From: Halostella limicola
Lineage (GTDB): Archaea; Halobacteriota; Halobacteria; Halobacteriales; Natronoarchaeaceae
Assembly (NCBI RefSeq): GCF_003675875.1
Contig: NZ_ML014752.1
Span: 62,001 to 126,000, forward strand
DNA length: 64,000 bases
Direction: 5' to 3'
The translations under genes were made by a program, and so were the position numbers. Under the pieces are notes generated by a model. The model worked only from the letters and a program-made list of their open reading frames with translations. It did not search any database and was not told the DNA's origin. Positions 18,359 through 25,851 of the stretch are shown piece by piece (the first letter of the stretch is position 1; the number at the start of each line of letters is the position of its first letter).

Positions 18359-19540
18359 ATGTCCACCACGGGTCGAACCGCACCGGCCGACGCCGACGCC
18401 CTCGCCGCGCGGCTCCGCGAGGCCCCGTTCGTTCGGATCCTCGCGGCCGCCGACGGCGACAGCGTCGCCGCGAGCGCCGTCGTCGCTCGCGCGCTCGACT
18501 CGCCGTTCCAGGTGAGCGTCACCCGGACGGCCGACGAGCGCGAGCGCCGCGCGGCGCGGGTCGCGGACGACCACCCTGACGAGGCGGCCCTGACGCTCGT
18601 CGTCGGCGACGACGCCGACGGCCCGGCCGTCCCGGGCGTCGAGCGGCCCGCCAGCGTCACCGCCGTCGACGTCGCCCGCGAACTGGGCGCGTCGCCGGAC
18701 CCGGTGCTTTCGCTCGCCGGAACGTTCGCGGCGGGGACCGTCCCCGGCGCGGGCGACAGCGCGAGCGTCCTCGCCGCGGCGGAGGAGCGCGACCTGGTCG
18801 AGCGCCGACCGGGCGTCGCCGTTCCCACCGCCGACCTGACGGACGGGCTGGCTCACACGACGCTCGTCCACGCCGACTTCTCCGGCGACCCGACGGCGGC
18901 CGGCGCGGCGCTGGCCGACCTCGACCTGCCGGCGGAGCTCGACGACGACGCCCGGCGGTCGGTCGCATCGCTCGTCGCGCTGTCGGCCACGGGCGGCGAG
19001 GGGACTATCCCGCGCGCCGCCGACGCCGTCGAACGGGCGCTTCGCCCGTACGCGACGCCGGACGCGCCCTTCGCCACCGTCGGCGGCTACGCCGACGTGC
19101 TCGACGCGGTCGCCGAGCACGCGCCCGGCACCGCCGTCGCGCTGGCGCTCGGCCACGACGCCCGCGACGCCGCGCTCGACGCGTGGCGCGACGCGAGCGA
19201 GCGCGCGCACCGCGCGCTCCGCGAGGCGACGACCGGCCGGTACGACGGCCTGTTCGTCGCCCGCGACGACGCCGCGCCGGTCGCCACGGCAGCCCGACTG
19301 CTGCGGGACTTCCGATCGCCGGAGCCCGTGGCGCTCGTCGTCGGAAACGGCGAGGCGGCCGCCGCGGCGACGGACGACCGCGGTATCGGCCCGGCGATGC
19401 GCGCCGGCGCTGCGGCCGTCGACGGCGAGGCAGGCGGCGACACCCGCACCGGCTACGCGCGGTTCGACCCGGACGAGGACGACGGGGCGACCAGCCCCGA
19501 AACGAGGGAGTTCATCGCGGCGTTCAGGGGGGCACTATGA
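18359..19540 (+). CDS. RecJ-like DHH-superfamily protein, probably non-catalytic
   Basis: The 393-residue protein occupies the place where haloarchaea carry a RecJ-like gene between S15 and Pcc1. The first phosphoesterase motif is weak (AAADGDSVAAS instead of HxDxDG) and no DHH triplet is visible (VVGDDADGPAV appears where it is expected). A C-terminal stretch (YDGLFVARDDAAPVATAARLL) fits a degenerate DHHA1-like region. It may be a structural partner, like RecJ homologues that bind GINS or replication factors. It abuts rpsO with no gap and overlaps pcc1 by ATGA. Confidence 0.75.
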   Translation: MSTTGRTAPADADALAARLREAPFVRILAAADGDSVAASAVVARALDSPFQVSVTRTADERERRAARVADDHPDEAALTLVVGDDADGPAVPGVERPASVTAVDVARELGASPDPVLSLAGTFAAGTVPGAGDSASVLAAAEERDLVERRPGVAVPTADLTDGLAHTTLVHADFSGDPTAAGAALADLDLPAELDDDARRSVASLVALSATGGEGTIPRAADAVERALRPYATPDAPFATVGGYADVLDAVAEHAPGTAVALALGHDARDAALDAWRDASERAHRALREATTGRYDGLFVARDDAAPVATAARLLRDFRSPEPVALVVGNGEAAAAATDDRGIGPAMRAGAAAVDGEAGGDTRTGYARFDPDEDDGATSPETREFIAAFRGAL

Positions 19541-19773
19541 AGCGCGCCGAGATCCGCACGGAACTGGAGCGGCCCGCCCTCGTCGCCGCGGCGGTCAGCC
19601 CCGACAACACGTCGGAGATGACCACGCGCGTCGAGGGCGACGCCGTCGTCACGCGCATCGAGCGCGAGACGACCGGCGGGCTCCGGTCGACCGTCGACGA
19701 CTACGTCGTCAACCTCGACGTCGCCTCCCGGGTAGCACAGCTCGGAAACGACTTCACCAACACACAATCATGA
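19537..19773 (+). CDS. pcc1: KEOPS complex subunit Pcc1
   Basis: The 78-residue protein has the Pcc1/CTAG fold pattern: a hydrophobic first strand, the SPDN motif, and a long C-terminal helix (LRSTVDDYVVNLDVASRVAQL). Pcc1 dimerises the KEOPS complex that makes threonylcarbamoyl-adenosine at position 37 of tRNAs. It overlaps the recJ-like stop and the rps3ae start by ATGA on both sides, so translation is coupled with ribosomal protein synthesis. Confidence 0.93.
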   Translation: MKRAEIRTELERPALVAAAVSPDNTSEMTTRVEGDAVVTRIERETTGGLRSTVDDYVVNLDVASRVAQLGNDFTNTQS

Positions 19774-20405
19774 GCGAACGATCAGTCTCGAAGCAGAAGC
19801 AGGAGAAGCGGTGGTACACCGTCCACGCCCCGGAGCAGTTCGACCGGGAGCCGCTCGGCGATACCCCCGCGGACGAACCTGAGAAAGTACTGGGCAGAAC
19901 GATCGAAACCACGCTCGGCGACCTCACCTCGGACGCCGGCGAGAACAACACGAAGCTGACCTTCAAGATCAACGACGTGGGCAGCGACGCGGCCTACACC
20001 GAGTTCATCAAGCACGAACTCACCCGCGACTACCTGCGCAGCCTCGTCCGCCGCGGCGCCTCGAAGATCGAGGCCAACATCACGGTGCTGACGACGGACG
20101 ACTACCGCGTCCAGATCCAGCCCGTCGCGTTCACGACGAAGAAGGCCGACGCTAGCCAGGAGAAGGCCATCCGCCGGACGATGATCGACCTCGTCAACGA
20201 GGCCGCCGACGAGCGCTCGTTCGAGCAGCTCATCGACAGCATCGTCGAGGGGCGGCTCTCCAGCGCCATCTACGGCGAGGCGAAGACGATCTACCCGCTT
20301 CGCCGCGTCGAGATCCAGAAGGCGACGCTCGAAGCGCGTCCCGAGGAAGTCGCCACCGAAGAGGAGACCGCTGTCGACGTCGACGAAGAGGAAGTCGAGG
20401 TCTAA
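19770..20405 (+). CDS. rps3ae: 30S ribosomal protein S3Ae (eS1)
   Basis: The 211-residue protein has the archaeal/eukaryotic S3Ae pattern: basic start (SKQKQEKRWYTVHAPEQF), GRTIETTLGDLTSD, a central RDYLRSLVRRG followed by KIEANITVLTTDDYRVQIQPVAFT, and a C-terminal IYPLRRVEIQK followed by an acidic tail. It binds the small-subunit platform. It is the last gene of the operon, and an oligo-T run follows within 15 bases. Confidence 0.97.
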   Translation: MSERSVSKQKQEKRWYTVHAPEQFDREPLGDTPADEPEKVLGRTIETTLGDLTSDAGENNTKLTFKINDVGSDAAYTEFIKHELTRDYLRSLVRRGASKIEANITVLTTDDYRVQIQPVAFTTKKADASQEKAIRRTMIDLVNEAADERSFEQLIDSIVEGRLSSAIYGEAKTIYPLRRVEIQKATLEARPEEVATEEETAVDVDEEEVEV

Positions 20406-20414
20406 CCGACGCAA

Positions 20415-20419
20415 TTTTT
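20415..20419 (+). terminator. Oligo-T terminator of the rpsO-rps3ae operon
   Basis: Five T residues lie nine bases past the S3Ae stop and before the convergent pilin-like gene at 20454, consistent with archaeal intrinsic termination. Confidence 0.55.
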
Positions 20420-20453
20420 CTCCGCGACGCCCGAACGAGCCGAGAGCGCCGCG

Positions 20454-21221
20454 TCAGCCGATGAACCGGATGTGGATCTCGGTCTGTCGGACGTAGAGGT
20501 CGATCTGACCGCTATCGGGGGCGCACTGGTACGTGACCCTGTTACCGTCGGTTTCCTCGTGGGTCCATCCCTCGTCCTCGAAGTAGTCGCCCCAGGCCTC
20601 GGTCTTGCTGGAGTCGATGGTCACGTTCACGTAGTCGACCGATGCGGTGTCGGACGACGTGGTCGTACTCCGGTTGAGCGGATACCGCAGGTAGCGCTTG
20701 TCGAGTTCCGCGACGACCTGCGCGGTGCCGTCGGAACTGTAAGCGGTTTCCTCCGGCGTCGACAGCGACACGATCGAGACGACGGCGTGCGAGTCGGAAC
20801 ACTGGATCTCGGGCTCCGAGAGCATCGCGCGGCGGTTGTCGCCGTCGCGGCGGAACACGGCCCCGCTCTCGTACTCGATACGGGTGCCCTCGTACTCGTA
20901 CGTTAGCGCCCCGACCCGATCGAACGATTGGTTCCAGTTCGGGGACGAGACGTTGAACTGGGTGTCCTCCTGGACCGAGATGGTCCCGCCCGAGAGCCGG
21001 AGTTCGCCGGATCGGCCCTGAACCTGTCGGTCCTCGATGTCGCCGAGGTTGTCCGAGAGGGCGACGAACGCCCGTTCGGCGTTGCGCTTCTGCTCGTCTT
21101 CCTGGTAGCCGGTGAGCGTCGACAGCCCGTAGGTGTAGGTGATACCGACGCTCGTGATGATGAGCGAGAAGACGAGCACGAACGCGATCATGTCGCTGAC
21201 GGCGCGGTCCGTTCCTCTCAT
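20454..21221 (-). CDS. Pilin-like secreted protein (minor pilin candidate, DUF7289-like)
   Basis: The 255-residue protein begins with a short basic stretch and RAVSDMIAFVLVFSLIITS, which strongly resembles the archaeal pilin N-terminus (RAVSPVIGVIL type), followed by a long beta-rich exposed domain with many Asn sequons and two Cys (IQCSD, YQCAP). It is the last gene of the pilB3 operon; its ATG overlaps the preceding stop (TCAT on the plus strand). The DUF number is from memory. A role as a minor or tip pilin is inferred from position and the N-terminal helix. Confidence 0.8.
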   Translation of the reverse strand: MRGTDRAVSDMIAFVLVFSLIITSVGITYTYGLSTLTGYQEDEQKRNAERAFVALSDNLGDIEDRQVQGRSGELRLSGGTISVQEDTQFNVSSPNWNQSFDRVGALTYEYEGTRIEYESGAVFRRDGDNRRAMLSEPEIQCSDSHAVVSIVSLSTPEETAYSSDGTAQVVAELDKRYLRYPLNRSTTTSSDTASVDYVNVTIDSSKTEAWGDYFEDEGWTHEETDGNRVTYQCAPDSGQIDLYVRQTEIHIRFIG

Positions 21222-21724
21222 GGGTCGTTCTCGATAGTTATCGTCGGGCTTTCGCCCGGTTCGTTTTCGTACACGATGAACACGTCGCCACCGTTCGCGG
21301 CACCGTCCTCCACCTTCGTGTCCAGATCCAGCGGGACGACCACGTCGCGATCGAGCTCCGAAGTGGACAGTACCAGACATCCGTCGTACGCATCGACGTA
21401 ACTGACGTCGCAGACGGTCCCGTTCCGTAACCGGACCGTGTAACTGGACCCGCTCACCCGCGACGGGTGGTTGGTCTCCAGTTCGATGCGTTCGTCGGCG
21501 TCAGGGGTCGCCGCTCGGTCGACGCTGCTTATCTCCCCGCCGATACGGTCGCCGATCGTGTTGAGCTCTCCGCGGGCCGCGTTCTCGCGTTCCTGTTCGA
21601 GGATGCTCCCCGCGGAGATGAGCAGTCCCGCGAGCAGGATCGTCGTGATACCGATGGCGAGGATGTGCGTGACGGCGACCGAGACGCCGCGGCGGTCGTC
21701 GCGGAAGTGGCCGCGGTCGATCAC
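21218..21724 (-). CDS. Pilin-like membrane protein (DUF7266-like)
   Basis: The 168-residue protein has the N-terminal pattern DRRGVSVAVTHILAIGITTILLAGLLIS, a single membrane helix after a basic RGVS motif as in archaeal type IV pilins. A coiled segment (EQERENAARGELNTIGDRIG) and a small beta-rich domain with a Cys pair (TVCDV, DGCLV) follow. It overlaps both neighbours by start/stop sharing. The function is inferred as a pilus assembly component or minor pilin. Confidence 0.8.
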   Translation of the reverse strand: MIDRGHFRDDRRGVSVAVTHILAIGITTILLAGLLISAGSILEQERENAARGELNTIGDRIGGEISSVDRAATPDADERIELETNHPSRVSGSSYTVRLRNGTVCDVSYVDAYDGCLVLSTSELDRDVVVPLDLDTKVEDGAANGGDVFIVYENEPGESPTITIENDP

Positions 21725-22683
21725 TGCGGTCCCTCCCTGACCGTGACGGTCTGGTTGCTCTCGTAGGTGACCGACCGGGACTCGAAGTCGAGGTCGACGC
21801 CGGCCTCTAGAAGGATGACGTTAGCGTACGGATCGTCTCCATTTCTGGTGTTGTAGTCTGATCGGCCGTCGTAGTCGGTTCCGTTGACGATGAACGAGTA
21901 GTTTCCTTCAATCTTATCCGAATCGTCGTACGAAACCGAATATGGGGCAGTAAGCTGCTCCATCGAATCGAACGTGCAGCCGTCCCCGTTGATGCTGCCG
22001 TTCGTCACATTAACCGACACCACTCCTGACGGATCACTCTCCGTGCATGACTTCTCTAACGTGTTCCCCTGATACTGATTGAGTACCAGTTCGTTGGACC
22101 CGGTTGTATACATTTCGAGCGTTATATCTTGCTCCGAACCGCCCTCACTTCGGAGCGTGATGTTGAAGTAACTGACAGCACTGCTGTAGTCTGGACCGGT
22201 ATCGACGTTGATGATAAAATCGCTTACATTTCGAGGGTCAGAGTCTTCTACTGGGTGCCAGTCAGTATCTGAATCTGCAGATACAAACGTCCCGCCGTCT
22301 TCCTGCACCACTCGCGTCCCGTTCACTGTGCTCGATTTGTTGAACCGCACGTCGACGTACTGCGGACTCGTGTCCGCGTACGACTCCGCTAGGAGGTCGC
22401 CGTACACCGTGACGTTCTCGTCGACGTTCTCGACGACCTTGTCGTTGGAGTCCGTCCCGTTTTCCACGTGTTTCACGAGTTCGGGCAGTTCGCGGTCGAC
22501 CTGCTGCTGGAACTCCGAGGCGTCCTCGACTTCCTCGACGGCGCCGCGGGCGGCGAGGTTGTTCGTGAACAGGACGGTGTTGAACACGACCACCAGACTG
22601 AGGATGATGAACGCGATGGCGACGCTCCCCACGAGTACCAGTTGGGCACGGTCGTCATCGGTGAAAGCGGGTCGGGTCACCAT
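21721..22683 (-). CDS. Pilin-like secreted protein (DUF7261-like)
   Basis: The 320-residue protein has a short charged N-terminus (DDDRAQLVLVGSVAIAFIILSLVVVF) giving one membrane helix, a coiled segment (AARGAVEEVEDASEFQQQVDRELPELV) and a long exposed domain rich in Asn, Ser and Asp with at least ten sequons. The coding DNA for about residues 120-280 (roughly 21840-22320) is visibly AT-richer and uses different codons from both ends, which suggests that the exposed part was exchanged or is diverging quickly. It overlaps both neighbours. Confidence 0.8.
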   Translation of the reverse strand: MVTRPAFTDDDRAQLVLVGSVAIAFIILSLVVVFNTVLFTNNLAARGAVEEVEDASEFQQQVDRELPELVKHVENGTDSNDKVVENVDENVTVYGDLLAESYADTSPQYVDVRFNKSSTVNGTRVVQEDGGTFVSADSDTDWHPVEDSDPRNVSDFIINVDTGPDYSSAVSYFNITLRSEGGSEQDITLEMYTTGSNELVLNQYQGNTLEKSCTESDPSGVVSVNVTNGSINGDGCTFDSMEQLTAPYSVSYDDSDKIEGNYSFIVNGTDYDGRSDYNTRNGDDPYANVILLEAGVDLDFESRSVTYESNQTVTVREGPQ

Positions 22684-23324
22684 ACGACGACGCGCACCTC
22701 CGCGACGGTGTAGATGGTACTGTTCGGAGCGGTGTCGCTCACCGGGAACTCGTAGTTCGGGTCCGCGGCCGCATCCTCGACCGTGCCGTCGTAGTTCGGC
22801 AGCGTGTCGTTGTCGTAGATCGTCACCATTCTGGTCGCGACGACGGCGTTGTCCGACGGCACGCCGCGATACACCATGTTCCTGCGCATCACGCCGACGG
22901 TGGCGTTCCCGCCCGCGCCCTCGCAGTTCGAGTCGTTCGTCGCGACGCAGCGGTACTCGACGACGACGTTGTACACCTTCCCGCGCTGGTTGAACGTCTG
23001 GTTCAACATCGTCCCGAACTGCGTTGGAGGCGGGTCCGCGCCGTAGCCGATGTCAGACCGTTCGCTCCCCTCGTAGTAGTCCGAGTCTTCGCCGTCGAAG
23101 TTCAACACGAGATACTTCAGCGACCCGTTGTTGTGGGCCTGCTGCAGGATGTCGTTGGCCTGCGTCTGGTGCTGCGCGCGGACGTCGCGGTCGACCGTCC
23201 CCGAGGTCGTCGGGGTGATGATGACCGACTGGAGCGCGAACAGCACCGCCGTCAGGATCAGCATCGAGCCGATGAACCCTTCGAGCGTGAACGCCTGCGC
23301 GCGCTCGTCGTTTCGTCCCGGCAT
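22677..23324 (-). CDS. Pilin-like secreted protein (DUF7288-like)
   Basis: The 215-residue protein begins MPGRNDERAQAFTLEGFIGSM, where AQAFTLEG closely resembles the Phe-Thr-Leu-Glu of type IV pilins and pseudopilins, with the usual Gly before Phe replaced by Ala. One membrane helix, a QTQAND helix and a beta-rich domain with Cys pairs (EYRCVATNDSNCEG) follow. The ATG at 23324 lies two bases past the preceding stop; a GTG three codons earlier is less likely. Confidence 0.8.
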   Translation of the reverse strand: MPGRNDERAQAFTLEGFIGSMLILTAVLFALQSVIITPTTSGTVDRDVRAQHQTQANDILQQAHNNGSLKYLVLNFDGEDSDYYEGSERSDIGYGADPPPTQFGTMLNQTFNQRGKVYNVVVEYRCVATNDSNCEGAGGNATVGVMRRNMVYRGVPSDNAVVATRMVTIYDNDTLPNYDGTVEDAAADPNYEFPVSDTAPNSTIYTVAEVRVVVW

Positions 23325-23326
23325 GA

Positions 23327-23821
23327 TCACCACACCCTCACGAGGAGTCGGCAGGCGGACTGGTTGTTGCCCGGGTCAGGGCTACAGACGTTGCCCTCGT
23401 CGAACGTGACCACGCGACTGGAACTCGCGGACGGCTGGTCACGGTACGTGTCGCCGCGGGCCAGTTTCGTACTGTCGATACTGTGGATCGTCGACCCGTT
23501 CTGCGTCCTGACCGTCACGTTGATTTGCGATGTCGTCGGCAGGGAGTAGAGCTTCCGGAGGGCGTCGCCGCCGTTTCCGGCGTCGAAGAACTCCTCCACC
23601 GACGCGTTGTCGAGCGTTCCGGACTTGCCCTCCACGGAGTGGTTGTCGACGAACGCCGACGCGACGCGGTCGGACTGGGCGATCTCGCTGTTCTGTACGT
23701 CCCCGTCGAACGGGGAGAAGATGGTGGGGATGAACGCGAACACGAACGCGGTCGTCAGCAGGAAGATGCTGATCCCCACCGCGAAGTCCTGGTTCGTCTG
23801 GGCGCGCTCGTCGCCGATCAT
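23327..23821 (-). CDS. Pilin-like membrane protein (DUF7287-like)
   Basis: The 164-residue protein reads MIGDERAQTNQDFAVGISIFLLTTAFVFAF, a basic start and one membrane helix, then a Ser/Asp/Asn-rich exposed domain with two Cys near the end (GNVCSPD, QSACRLL). It directly follows pilC3, and its ATG overlaps that stop, which fixes the start. The operon position after PilB3 and PilC3 argues for a pilin-like structural or assembly subunit. Confidence 0.8.
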   Translation of the reverse strand: MIGDERAQTNQDFAVGISIFLLTTAFVFAFIPTIFSPFDGDVQNSEIAQSDRVASAFVDNHSVEGKSGTLDNASVEEFFDAGNGGDALRKLYSLPTTSQINVTVRTQNGSTIHSIDSTKLARGDTYRDQPSASSSRVVTFDEGNVCSPDPGNNQSACRLLVRVW

Positions 23822-25851
23822 CCCACCACCGTCCATACCGCGAGCGCGATCGTCTGGAGGATGACGACGAACTTCAGGCCGCCCATCAGGTCCGCCTCCC
23901 GCATGTAGCCGCTGATCATCCCGGAGAGGATCGCCTGCAGGGTCACCGCGTGGAAGAACAGCAGCGACAGCATCTGCGTGTCCACGCCGCTGGTGAGGCC
24001 CTGTTGCCCGCCGCCACCGCCGCCGGCCTGGTCGCCGAGCCCGGCCATCACGTCGAGGAACTGGGTCTTCAGGATGGCCATGACCGCGAGCAGCGTCAGG
24101 TAGGTCATGATGATGATGACCATCTGCATCCGCGTCCGGGACTTCCGCTCGCGCTCGATGTCGTCCTGGTTCTCGCTCGCCTGCGCGGCGGTCGTCAGCA
24201 CGGCCGTGATCTGGCTGGACGCCTCCTGGGACTTGCTGATGAGCTTCACCGTGCGGGCGAGGCGGGGGATGTGGTACTTGTTGTTGAACTCCACCAGCGC
24301 CGCCTTCAGGCTCATCCCGTAGTTGACCTTGGCGTGGATCTGCTCGAACTCGTAGGCCAGTTTGCCGGAGGTCGTGTTCGCGACCGTCTCGAACGACTCC
24401 AGCAGCGTCAGCCCGGTGTCGTTCGCGGACGACAGCTTTCGGAGGTTGTTCGAGATGTCCGACAGCACGGCCTTCCGCGTCCGGATGTTCCACTCCCGGA
24501 AGATGGTCAGCGGGACGACGACGATGTACGTCGGCACGTACACGTAGAGGAACGTCCCCCAGACCGGCTGCTCGATCATCCCGTCGATGGAGGTCGGGGC
24601 CGACCCCGACGCGACCGCGGTGACGAGGATGACCAGCGCCGCCGGGACCGTCAGCGCGAGCGTGTACAGCGGGTTGTCGCGGAAGAAGATGTGCGGTCGC
24701 TTCAGCACCTTCTTCGTCTCGTGAGTCCCCTCGCGGCTTTTGATCCGGTCGAAGACGCTGTACTCGCCGGTGAACATCTCAACGAGGCCGAGGTCGAGCA
24801 GGCTGTCGTTGCTCGCGTTCTTCAGGCGGTCGCTGCTGCCGGCGGGTTCGAGGTAGCCGTCGCCGACCTCGTCCTGCTTGACCGTCGACACCATCACCAG
24901 GAACCCGACCCCGAGGATGGGGATGAGGCCGTACACGGTCCCGTACAGCATCGTCGTCTTCGCCTCGCCCATCATCCCCATGATGACCATGATGATGATG
25001 AGCAGCAGCGGGAACAGCGAGAGGGTCATGTACATCTCGCCGAACAGCTCCAGGGTCTCCAGCGTTAGCTCCTGTTGCTGTTTCGCGGTGCGCATGTGCT
25101 TTTCCTTCTTGTCGTCGAGGAAGCCCTGCATGTCACCGCCGCTGTTGACGATAGAGAGCATGTCCGTCAGAAACTGGCTGAGTTCGTCGCTCGGTGTCTC
25201 CATCGACTGCGTCCGCAGCGCGGTCCGGTAGTCCGTGTCGAAGTACTCCGTCTCCTGGACGATGTTCTTGAACTCGTAGGCCACTTCGCCGTACGTGTCC
25301 TCCGCCTGCGCCATCGCCTCGAGGATCTCGAGCTGGTTCAGCCCCCCCACCGACAGCGCGTACATGAACGAGACGGCGTCGGGGAGGAGCATGTTGATCT
25401 CCCGCTCGCGCGCCGACGCGCGGGAGTACGGTACCGCGACGAGCGCGCCGAAGCCCATCCCGAAGCCGATGGAGCCGAGGACGAGCCCCGTCACCACGAT
25501 GAGCGCCGGGATCTTCAGCGTCTGAACGAGCCACAGCAGCGTCTCGTTCGGGATCCGCGCCCCGAGGATGAGCCCCACCTCCACGACGCCCGTCGCGAAC
25601 AGCACGTACCCGAGCAGAGTCCCGATGAGCCAGAGGAACCCGCCGGTGAGGAAGCCGATACCGAGCGCCCGCGAGAGGTACATCTCGACGGGGTCGGTCA
25701 TCCGCGCCTGCGCGAGTTTCGTCTCGACGCCGGCGATGAAGTCGCTGTTCTCGTCGAACAGCATCTCGTACAGGGGGTAGAACGCGTCGCCGACGGGGTC
25801 GTCGCTGGAGCCGATCGACCCGCCCGGTCCCGATTTGGTGTCTAAGCTCAT
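23818..25851 (-). CDS. pilC3: Type IV pilus membrane platform protein PilC3 (type II secretion F family)
   Basis: The 677-residue protein carries two GspF/TadC-type helical domains (around residues 150-290 and 445-590) separated and flanked by membrane spans. The repeated helix-rich pattern is visible (MYALSVGGLNQLEILEAMAQ, and LSDISNNLRKLSSANDTGL). It forms the inner-membrane platform on which PilB3 acts to assemble pilins. It overlaps pilB3 by start/stop sharing. A Gly-rich run (DQAGGGGGGQQ) near residue 620 is probably a flexible loop. Confidence 0.92.
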   Translation of the reverse strand: MSLDTKSGPGGSIGSSDDPVGDAFYPLYEMLFDENSDFIAGVETKLAQARMTDPVEMYLSRALGIGFLTGGFLWLIGTLLGYVLFATGVVEVGLILGARIPNETLLWLVQTLKIPALIVVTGLVLGSIGFGMGFGALVAVPYSRASAREREINMLLPDAVSFMYALSVGGLNQLEILEAMAQAEDTYGEVAYEFKNIVQETEYFDTDYRTALRTQSMETPSDELSQFLTDMLSIVNSGGDMQGFLDDKKEKHMRTAKQQQELTLETLELFGEMYMTLSLFPLLLIIIMVIMGMMGEAKTTMLYGTVYGLIPILGVGFLVMVSTVKQDEVGDGYLEPAGSSDRLKNASNDSLLDLGLVEMFTGEYSVFDRIKSREGTHETKKVLKRPHIFFRDNPLYTLALTVPAALVILVTAVASGSAPTSIDGMIEQPVWGTFLYVYVPTYIVVVPLTIFREWNIRTRKAVLSDISNNLRKLSSANDTGLTLLESFETVANTTSGKLAYEFEQIHAKVNYGMSLKAALVEFNNKYHIPRLARTVKLISKSQEASSQITAVLTTAAQASENQDDIERERKSRTRMQMVIIIMTYLTLLAVMAILKTQFLDVMAGLGDQAGGGGGGQQGLTSGVDTQMLSLLFFHAVTLQAILSGMISGYMREADLMGGLKFVVILQTIALAVWTVVG

